Below, one piece after another: positions 1 through 4,670 of a stretch of 6,241 nucleotides of DNA. The first letter of the stretch is position 1; every line of letters begins with the position of its first letter. The position numbers and the translations under genes are program-made. The DNA lies in NCBI GenBank assembly GCA_002331255.1, contig DCZD01000033.1, positions 1,106 to 7,346 on the forward strand, written 5' to 3'. The notes beneath the pieces were generated by a model, which saw only the letters and a list, made by a program, of their open reading frames with translations, was not told the DNA's origin and searched no databases. The stretch is from Acidimicrobiaceae bacterium UBA2093 (GTDB taxonomy: Bacteria; Actinomycetota; Acidimicrobiia; Acidimicrobiales; Ilumatobacteraceae).

Positions 1-2
1 GA

Positions 3-857
3 CACATCACTGCCAATGGCGTCGATTTCACTTACCTCGAATGTGGTGAAGGGCCACTGGCGCTATGTCTGCACGGGTTTCCCGACAGTGCTCACAGTTG
101 GCGATACCTCCTGCCGGCTCTCGCCGACGCTGGGTTCCGAGCTGTCGCACCTTTCACACGGGGCTATGCCCCCACTGGCATAGCAGCCGATGGGTACTAC
201 GCCACCGGAACTCTTGCTGCGGATGCGAATGAGTTACACGATGCCCTCGGCGGCGGGCCTGATGCTGTGATCATCGGCCACGACTGGGGCGCCCCGTCGG
301 CATATGGCGCAGCCGGACGCCATCCAGACCGATGGCGGCGCGTGGTCGGCATGGCTGTGCCACCAGGGCCTGCATTCAGCCTCGCGTTCATGACGAACCA
401 AGCTCAGTTGAAGCGCAGTTGGTACATGTTCTTTTTTCAGCACGCACTCGCCGACCTTGTCGTGCACGCCAATGACCTCGCATTCATCGACATGTTGTGG
501 GCGGACTGGTCTCCAGGTTTCAGCGCTGCAGATGATGTTGAAAACGTGAAACGCTGTCTGCGCAACCCGGAGAATCTTTCCGCAGCTCTCGGTTATTACC
601 GTGCCACGCTCGGAGACGCGAAGAAGGATCCGTCTGTTGATGAAGAACAGCGGCTCTGTTTCGAGGCACCACCACAGCCGACGTTGTATCTGCACGGGGT
701 GAATGATGGTTGTTGCGGAAAAGAAGTCGCTGAGTCTGCAAAGGCAATGTGTCCGAATGTCAACCTCGAGTTTGTCGACAATGCCGGACATTTCTTGCAG
801 GTCGAACAACCAGAAATCGTCAATCAACTCATCGTGGATTGGGTCACTGCGACGTGA
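3..857 (+). CDS. Epoxide-hydrolase-type alpha/beta hydrolase, 5' end missing
   Basis: The reading frame is open from base 3 to a TGA at 855-857 and gives 284 residues; the start codon lies left of the window. Counting from base 3, the oxyanion-hole motif HGFPDS begins at residue 24. The nucleophile elbow GHDWG puts an aspartate at residue 94, the charge-relay acid is probably D235 (YLHGVND), and the catalytic histidine is H263 (NAGHF). The lid has Y141 (RSWYMFFFQ) and Y198/Y199 (GYYRA), where epoxide hydrolases carry the two tyrosines that polarise the epoxide. An Asp nucleophile with lid tyrosines favours an epoxide hydrolase (water addition through an alkyl-enzyme ester) over a serine esterase; a dehalogenase-like activity is the main alternative. 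Only a short N-terminal piece is missing, because the first visible residues already match the strand before HGFP. No signal peptide can be judged. It converges on mutY with 13 bp between the stop codons and no visible terminator. Fold is certain, substrate unknown. Confidence 0.9.
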   Translation, partial: HITANGVDFTYLECGEGPLALCLHGFPDSAHSWRYLLPALADAGFRAVAPFTRGYAPTGIAADGYYATGTLAADANELHDALGGGPDAVIIGHDWGAPSAYGAAGRHPDRWRRVVGMAVPPGPAFSLAFMTNQAQLKRSWYMFFFQHALADLVVHANDLAFIDMLWADWSPGFSAADDVENVKRCLRNPENLSAALGYYRATLGDAKKDPSVDEEQRLCFEAPPQPTLYLHGVNDGCCGKEVAESAKAMCPNVNLEFVDNAGHFLQVEQPEIVNQLIVDWVTAT

Positions 858-870
858 CGCATGAACGCAG

Positions 871-1752
871 TCAGGGCAAAGTGATGGTGTCGTTGACTCG
901 AACTACAAGGCCTTCCTCAAGTAACTGACCAAGAATCCGATGTGCGCGTTCAGGGTCGTCAAGCATTTCCATCGCAGCGATGACCTCGTCAACTCGAAGT
1001 GGTTGCAAGGAAACTGCGCGAAGCGTGCGACCGCGTGCCTGACGATCAGAGCCCTCGAATTTTGGCTGCGGCCTGCTCGTTCCTTGCGTCGAAACTGCAG
1101 GGTCTGGTCGCAGGTTGTCACCACGCCATGCACACAATCGCGACACCGAACAGCGGTCACACGCCGGGGTGCGCGCGGTGCACAACGTTGCACCAAAGTC
1201 CATCATGATCTGGTTCCACTCCCACGAGCGGCCCGTCGGCACAAAGTCGTCAGCGAGCTTCTGTGTCACCGCCAACTTCATGGGTTCGCCAACGATTCGC
1301 GACAACACCCGTGCGACATTTGTGTCGACGACTGCCACATCTTTGCCATACGCGAAAGTAAGAATTGCGCGTGCCGTGTACGGCCCGACGCCGGGCAATG
1401 CGAGCAGCGCGTCAAGGTCATCGGGTACGCGGCCTGCGTGTTCGCGCTGAACTACTGACGCGGCGTCTCGCAAGTTCCGACATCGACGCGGATAGCCGAG
1501 ACCTTCCCACAGCACGAGCGCCTCGCCGAGCGGCGCCTCGGCCAAGTCACCTGGCCGTGGATATCGATTCACGAATGCGTCGAATTTCGCCAACACGCGT
1601 GCCACCGAGGTTTGTTGCAGCATGACCTCACTGACGAGGATGACCCACGGGTCACGTGTTCGTCTCCACGGCAGATCGCGAAGTCGTGTTTCGCCCCATG
1701 CGAGCAGGGCGCCGGTGACCCGGTCGAGGGAGCGTGGAGTCAGCTCTCCCAC
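871..1752 (-). CDS. mutY: Adenine DNA glycosylase MutY (A/G-specific), short actinobacterial form
   Basis: MutY removes adenine mispaired with 8-oxoguanine or guanine in base excision repair. The 293-residue product has the family's core in order: LPWRR (27-31), SEVMLQQT (41-48) with catalytic E42, the helix-hairpin-helix LPGVGPYTARA (119-129), VDTNVARVLSR (142-152) with catalytic D143, and an iron-sulfur loop with C191, C198, C201 and C207 in the C-X6-C-X2-C-X5-C spacing of MutY and Nth. E42 and the MLQQT context separate it from Nth, which has lysine in the helix-hairpin-helix motif. The usual C-terminal NUDIX-like domain is absent. Residues about 236-293 (DRQARGRTLRAV to the end) look like the small helical, possibly winged-helix tail I recall from mycobacterial MutY. 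The start is a GTG at 1752 that overlaps the end of maoC by 13 bp and has no clear ribosome binding site, so translation is probably coupled to maoC. A strong hairpin (1760-1781) lies just upstream. It is the last gene of the minus-strand operon. Confidence 0.95.
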   Translation of the reverse strand: MGELTPRSLDRVTGALLAWGETRLRDLPWRRTRDPWVILVSEVMLQQTSVARVLAKFDAFVNRYPRPGDLAEAPLGEALVLWEGLGYPRRCRNLRDAASVVQREHAGRVPDDLDALLALPGVGPYTARAILTFAYGKDVAVVDTNVARVLSRIVGEPMKLAVTQKLADDFVPTGRSWEWNQIMMDFGATLCTARTPACDRCSVSRLCAWRGDNLRPDPAVSTQGTSRPQPKFEGSDRQARGRTLRAVSLQPLRVDEVIAAMEMLDDPERAHRILGQLLEEGLVVRVNDTITLP

Positions 1753-2255
1753 ACGTCAACGCCGTCGTATGGACGACGGCGAGTAGGGGCAAATTCTCGC
1801 TTCCACACCATCACGCGGCGACGGAAGTAGCACACTTCCTTACCTTCTTGATTGAAAGCTTTGGTTTCGACAGTGACGACTCCCCGGTCATTTTTTGACT
1901 TGCTCTCCTGGACATCAAGTACGCGCGTCTCGGCGTGGATGGTGTCACCGTGAAATGTGGGGAACTTGTGCTGCAACGTCTCGACTTCGAGATTAGCGAT
2001 GGCGGCACCGCTCACGTCGGGAACGCTCATGCCGAGAACCAGCGAGTAGACGAGATTCCCAACCACGACATTGCGGCCTTGGACGCTCTCCTTTGCGAAC
2101 CAATCGTTGGTGTGAAGTGGATGGTGGTTCATTGTGATCATGCAAAAGAGATGGTCGTCATACTCGGTGATTGTCTTGCCGGGCCAATGCTTGTACACGT
2201 CCCCCACCACAAAATCTTCGAGACATCTGCCGAACGGGCGCTCATGAGTCGTCAT
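1740..2255 (-). CDS. MaoC-family hot-dog hydratase, mesaconyl-/itaconyl-CoA hydratase-like
   Basis: This 171-residue protein is a single-hot-dog MaoC (R-hydratase-type) enzyme, expected to add water to an enoyl-CoA thioester in the cytoplasm. It opens with GRCLEDFVVGDVYKH (9-23), typical of the MaoC subgroup found near CitE-like CoA lyases and acyl-CoA dehydrogenases. The region around residues 75-91 (GMSVPDVSGAAIANLEV) and GDTIHAETRVLD (103-114) also fit that subgroup. The active-site segment reads N43-H-H-P-L-H48: the histidine is kept, but asparagine stands where R-hydratases have aspartate. The ATG at 2255 is preferred. An in-frame start at 2312 would add 19 Ser/Thr/Arg-rich residues and overlap the upstream gene by 47 bp, whereas 2255 leaves a 10-bp gap after that gene's stop. 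No strong Shine-Dalgarno sequence is present. mutY overlaps its 3' end. Mesaconyl-C1-CoA hydratase is attractive because a probable mcd lies nearby; itaconyl-CoA hydratase or another enoyl-CoA hydratase is possible. Family sure, substrate inferred. Confidence 0.85.
   Translation of the reverse strand: MTTHERPFGRCLEDFVVGDVYKHWPGKTITEYDDHLFCMITMNHHPLHTNDWFAKESVQGRNVVVGNLVYSLVLGMSVPDVSGAAIANLEVETLQHKFPTFHGDTIHAETRVLDVQESKSKNDRGVVTVETKAFNQEGKEVCYFRRRVMVWKREFAPTRRRPYDGVDVWES
1760..1781 (-). promoter_or_regulatory. Perfect 9-bp hairpin just upstream of the mutY start
   Basis: The minus-strand RNA reads CGCCGUCGU, loop CCAU, then ACGACGGCG: a perfect GC-rich 9-bp stem with a 4-nt loop. It lies inside the last codons of maoC (RRRPYDGV) and ends 7 nt before the mutY GTG at 1752. 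Folded, it would crowd or hide the mutY start; a ribosome finishing maoC would melt it. The structure is seen directly; the coupling role is inferred. It could also be a by-product of the Arg-Arg-Arg/Tyr-Asp-Gly codons. Confidence 0.5.
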
Positions 2256-2263
2256 GGTTCGAA

Positions 2264-2279
2264 CGCTACTTCGGTAGCG
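2264..2279 (-). other. Small hairpin over the stop codon upstream of maoC
   Basis: CGCTAC and GTAGCG form a perfect 6-bp stem around a 4-nt loop (CGAA on the minus strand, TTCG on the plus strand). The stem contains the TAG stop of the membrane-protein gene (2268-2266) and ends 8 nt before the maoC ATG. It also covers the only purine-rich stretch (GAAG) that might serve as a ribosome binding site. A 6-bp stem of this kind is expected about once or twice by chance in a window this long, so only its position makes it worth listing. Confidence 0.3.
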
Positions 2280-3480
2280 ACTGTGGCCCCGTGTCGTCGT
2301 CGAAGTACTCAAGATCTTCGCGCGTCAACGTGGGCATGGTGAATTGACCTGTGCGATCTCGTGGGGCGAATCTCTCGACCCAGTCCACCGCCGTGACATT
2401 ACGGGCCGCCTCGCTCTCGGCAACTTCCGGAAGCGGACGCAATCGGTGACGTCGGTCGATTGCAAACGGACCAACTCGCAGTGAGAGGTAACACAGCCAG
2501 CCGATGAGAATCGGAAGCCAGTACTGCGCGATGCGATACGACAACACACCAAGCGTCGCATTTGCTCGCGTGAGGCCGAAACCAACGAGTGTCGGAATGT
2601 AGATGCCTTCCACAATTCCAAGACCGCCAGGTGTGACCGGCACGACTGACAACACATTGGCGAGACCGAACGCGACGACCAAGCCATCAAGGCTGATTGA
2701 GGCACCGAACGCCTGAAGAAAAACCCACAGTGATGCCATGTCGAGCAACCAATTGAGCGTCGCCCACACGAGGACTCGAGCGAGAAGTCGTCGCTCGGCG
2801 ATGAGTCCTTCAATGCGGACGCCGAGATGTTCGAGCACCTCGGCCGCATGTTGTTCGTTCAATCGCAGTCGACGCGCGATAACGCGCACCAGTCGTTCCG
2901 CCCTCCCCTGACCTTCCACCAATCCGAACACGATGAAACCAGCAGCCGCCATCAGGATGACGCCGGCGATGGCGGCTGTGCCATACACAGGGTTCACTCC
3001 GCGTACCGGAATCGACACAATCAGACCGAACCACAAGATGAAATTCAGCACGACCGCTGATCCGATTCCAGCGGTCGCCAACGCGAAACCGGCGTCAGGC
3101 CCGGGAACCTTGCTCATCGTGAGAAGGCGATAACCGAGCGCGGAACTGGCTGCGCTACCTGCCGGCATGATGTTTCCGAGAGCCTTGGTGCTGAGCTGGA
3201 TGCGAAAGAGCCGAAGGATGCTGACGTTGCGCGCTTCAGAACCAAGCGCAGCTCGAGTCAACAACGAGTAGCACAACAATGAAAATGCCTGGAGTCCGAT
3301 ACCTGCTGCAAGGAGAGAAGGTTCGACTTCATTCAACTCGTCAATCGCACGTCGGAATCCGGGGATGAGCGGAATGACAAAGAAATAAAGCACTGCGGCC
3401 GTGAGCACCAATTTCACAGTGCGCCGCCAACCACTTCGGCGTAGCTCTGCGGTGCCCTCTACGGGATCAATGTCAGCCAC
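2266..3480 (-). CDS. YbhN/UPF0104 membrane protein (LPG synthase transmembrane domain family)
   Basis: This is an integral membrane protein of the family named after the transmembrane part of lysylphosphatidylglycerol synthase/flippase MprF (PF03706 type). With the GTG at 3480 it has 404 residues. Hydrophobic segments lie near residues 23-40, 55-75, 131-159, 167-188, 235-256, 263-282 and 318-335. The family signature PGGLGIVEG sits at about 284-292. The last 70 residues form a hydrophilic tail rich in charged residues, and no aminoacyl-transferase domain is attached, so lysine transfer to lipid should not be assumed. Members are thought to move or bind lipids or polyprenyl-linked substrates; the real role here is unknown. 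The start is uncertain. The longest frame begins at 3531 but overlaps the upstream serine hydrolase by 59 bp. GTG codons at 3489, 3486 and 3480 give short overlaps, and 3480 gives an 8-bp overlap with that gene's TGA. The stop codon lies inside a small hairpin that precedes maoC. Confidence 0.85.
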   Translation of the reverse strand: MADIDPVEGTAELRRSGWRRTVKLVLTAAVLYFFVIPLIPGFRRAIDELNEVEPSLLAAGIGLQAFSLLCYSLLTRAALGSEARNVSILRLFRIQLSTKALGNIMPAGSAASSALGYRLLTMSKVPGPDAGFALATAGIGSAVVLNFILWFGLIVSIPVRGVNPVYGTAAIAGVILMAAAGFIVFGLVEGQGRAERLVRVIARRLRLNEQHAAEVLEHLGVRIEGLIAERRLLARVLVWATLNWLLDMASLWVFLQAFGASISLDGLVVAFGLANVLSVVPVTPGGLGIVEGIYIPTLVGFGLTRANATLGVLSYRIAQYWLPILIGWLCYLSLRVGPFAIDRRHRLRPLPEVAESEAARNVTAVDWVERFAPRDRTGQFTMPTLTREDLEYFDDDTGPQSLPK

Positions 3481-4501
3481 GACCACCACTCTTGTCCATG
3501 CGGCCCATCGACTCGGGGAATACACGAACAAGGTTCAAGAGCTCGGATGTGAGAACGTCGCGCAGTGCTGCGTCGGTCTTACCGAGGCGCACCAACACGA
3601 GCTCTCGTCCAGGCACCACCCAGATGTACTGACCTTCGTACCCGAGTGCGACCAGCGAGTCCCGTTCGCCGGGCCACATCCACCAGTGCGCTCCGTAGTC
3701 AAAGCCATTGTCACTGTCGTGAGCGACAGACTGTTTCGAGAAGTCGACCCATGTTTCTGGGATGACTTGTCGACCTGCCCATGCTCCTCGGTCGAGAAAG
3801 AGCTGACCGAAACGCGCGAAATCACGAGCAGTTGCATACACGTAAGACGACCCGACGAATGTTCCGCGCGAATCGAATTTCGGAGAAGCAGACGACATGC
3901 CAAGAGCATCGAAGAGTCGGCTGCGAAGGTACTTCTCGAAGTGTTCGTGAGAGCCGTGAACATCGCCGAGCGCATCACCGAGAATGCGACAGATGATGTT
4001 CGTTGTGCCCGATGAATACAACCATTGCTGCCCTGGTCGCGACGCAGCGGGTCGATCAATCGCGTAACGCGCAACATCGTCGACACCTGAGCCAAACAAC
4101 ATGTCGATGACATGTGATGTTTCGCCGTCCACATAATCCTCAACCCACGACAAGCCCGATGTCATCTGTAGTAAATGCCGCAGCGTGATGTCGGCACGCT
4201 CGTCTTTAGCCCATGTGCTCACAGGTGCGGGGGCATCGAGCGACACCAGCCCCTCTTCGACGGCTATTCCGCACAACGCCCCGACCATGCTCTTTGCCGT
4301 CGACCACGAGATGAACGTCGATGACTCATCGTGACCCTCGCCATAGTGCTCGCAGACCACACGGCCGCGGTGTACTGCCACGAGTGCCAAGGTGTGACCG
4401 GTCGTTGCCTCGGATGACATCAGAGCTGACGCCCCGAGACTCCATGTGTCCGCGTCCACATCGGCGTCGGGCGGCGACGATGGCCAGGGGCCGACGGACA
4501 T
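3473..4501 (-). CDS. Class-C beta-lactamase-like serine hydrolase (NylB/6-aminohexanoate-dimer-hydrolase-like)
   Basis: This 342-residue protein is a penicillin-binding-type serine hydrolase. The nucleophile motif S67-T-A-K70 (in SWSTAKSMVG) supplies the acylated serine and its lysine. The tetrad LLQMTSGLSW (110-119) is typical of the family. Y162-S-S in LYSSGTTN is the second motif, with tyrosine as general base. The third motif, normally H/K-x-G, reads Y288-E-G in GYEGQYIWVVPG. This pattern and the YSSGTTN signature resemble NylB-like amide hydrolases and esterases more than true AmpC beta-lactamases, so a resistance role should not be assumed. No signal peptide is seen in the polar, proline- and aspartate-rich N-terminus, which suggests a cytoplasmic enzyme. 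The ATG at 4501 is chosen over the in-frame GTG at 4507 because a GAGGGG ribosome binding site lies 9 nt before the ATG but only 3 nt before the GTG. It is the first gene of the four-gene minus-strand operon. The substrate is unknown. Confidence 0.88.
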   Translation of the reverse strand: MSVGPWPSSPPDADVDADTWSLGASALMSSEATTGHTLALVAVHRGRVVCEHYGEGHDESSTFISWSTAKSMVGALCGIAVEEGLVSLDAPAPVSTWAKDERADITLRHLLQMTSGLSWVEDYVDGETSHVIDMLFGSGVDDVARYAIDRPAASRPGQQWLYSSGTTNIICRILGDALGDVHGSHEHFEKYLRSRLFDALGMSSASPKFDSRGTFVGSSYVYATARDFARFGQLFLDRGAWAGRQVIPETWVDFSKQSVAHDSDNGFDYGAHWWMWPGERDSLVALGYEGQYIWVVPGRELVLVRLGKTDAALRDVLTSELLNLVRVFPESMGRMDKSGGRG

Positions 4502-4510
4502 CGTCACGAA

Positions 4511-4516
4511 CCCCTC
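4511..4516 (-). promoter_or_regulatory. Ribosome binding site of the serine hydrolase gene
   Basis: On the minus strand this reads GAGGGG, a good Shine-Dalgarno core. It stands 9 nt before the ATG at 4501 and only 3 nt before the alternative GTG at 4507, so it decides the start in favour of the ATG. It is the only clear ribosome binding site among the four minus-strand genes, consistent with the later genes being translationally coupled. Confidence 0.7.
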
Positions 4517-4657
4517 AGGCTCACTCGATAAAAGGTGGTCACGACATCAGATTACGCCGATGAATTCTGACCAATAGACGGGCCACATCGCACACGCATC
4601 GGCCAGATCTCTGCAATTGGTTCATGTCACAGTGGGGCCTTGTCCTTCGTCGCTCAC

Positions 4658-4663
4658 TAGCGT
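4658..4663 (+). promoter_or_regulatory. Candidate -10 element for a leaderless mcd transcript
   Basis: TAGCGT fits the TANNNT -10 pattern of actinobacteria and ends 7 nt before the ATG at 4671, so transcription could begin at the A of the start codon. There is no purine-rich Shine-Dalgarno sequence in the 20 nt before the ATG, which agrees with a leaderless message. No matching -35 hexamer is visible about 17 nt upstream, and a six-base match with three fixed positions is weak evidence alone. Confidence 0.3.
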
Positions 4664-4670
4664 TCCAGCC

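Larger units (their letters stand above)
4502..4670. other. Divergent intergenic region between serine hydrolase operon and probable mcd
   Basis: These 169 bp separate the operon on the minus strand from the acyl-CoA dehydrogenase on the plus strand and should hold both promoters. On the minus strand a TAATCT (4554-4549) could be a -10 hexamer, but the nearest TTGGTC (4574-4569) is only 14 nt upstream, too close for a standard -35. On the plus strand a TAGCGT lies 7 nt before the mcd ATG. A short inverted repeat, ACCAAT (4570-4575) and ATTGGT (4616-4621), is too small and too far apart to call an operator. No small gene, RNA or terminator is seen. Confidence 0.5.

Noticed and set aside
234..827. 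197-residue open frame on the minus strand
   Set aside because: It lies wholly opposite the alpha/beta hydrolase, whose catalytic motifs fix the true frame. Its product is Cys/His/Arg-rich with no recognisable domain.
940..1458. 172-residue open frame on the plus strand
   Set aside because: Antisense to mutY, which has all its catalytic and iron-sulfur residues. The product has the composition of a shadow frame.
1525..1542. GCCGAG/CTCGGC inverted repeat
   Set aside because: A 6-bp stem with a 6-nt loop inside the mutY coding region, expected by chance in GC-rich DNA and not near a start or stop.
2256..2264. GGTTCGAAC, resembling the T-loop of a tRNA
   Set aside because: No 5-bp T-stem, acceptor stem or anticodon arm surrounds it on either strand; it lies at a gene junction.
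2256..2312. Longer maoC start giving 19 extra residues
   Set aside because: It would overlap the upstream gene by 47 bp and adds a Ser/Thr/Arg-rich stretch not expected before the family's GRxxEDF opening. The ATG at 2255 fits the junction better.
1935..2342. 135-residue open frame on the plus strand
   Set aside because: Antisense to maoC and the end of the membrane-protein gene; no domain, no ribosome binding site.
3401..4015. 204-residue open frame on the plus strand
   Set aside because: Antisense to the serine hydrolase, whose S-T-A-K, Y-S-S and GYEG motifs are in order; the plus-strand product is unrecognisable.
4569..4623. ACCAAT ... ATTGGT inverted repeat as a shared operator
   Set aside because: Only 6 bp per arm with 40 nt between them, no second copy and no regulator gene in the window; too weak to call.
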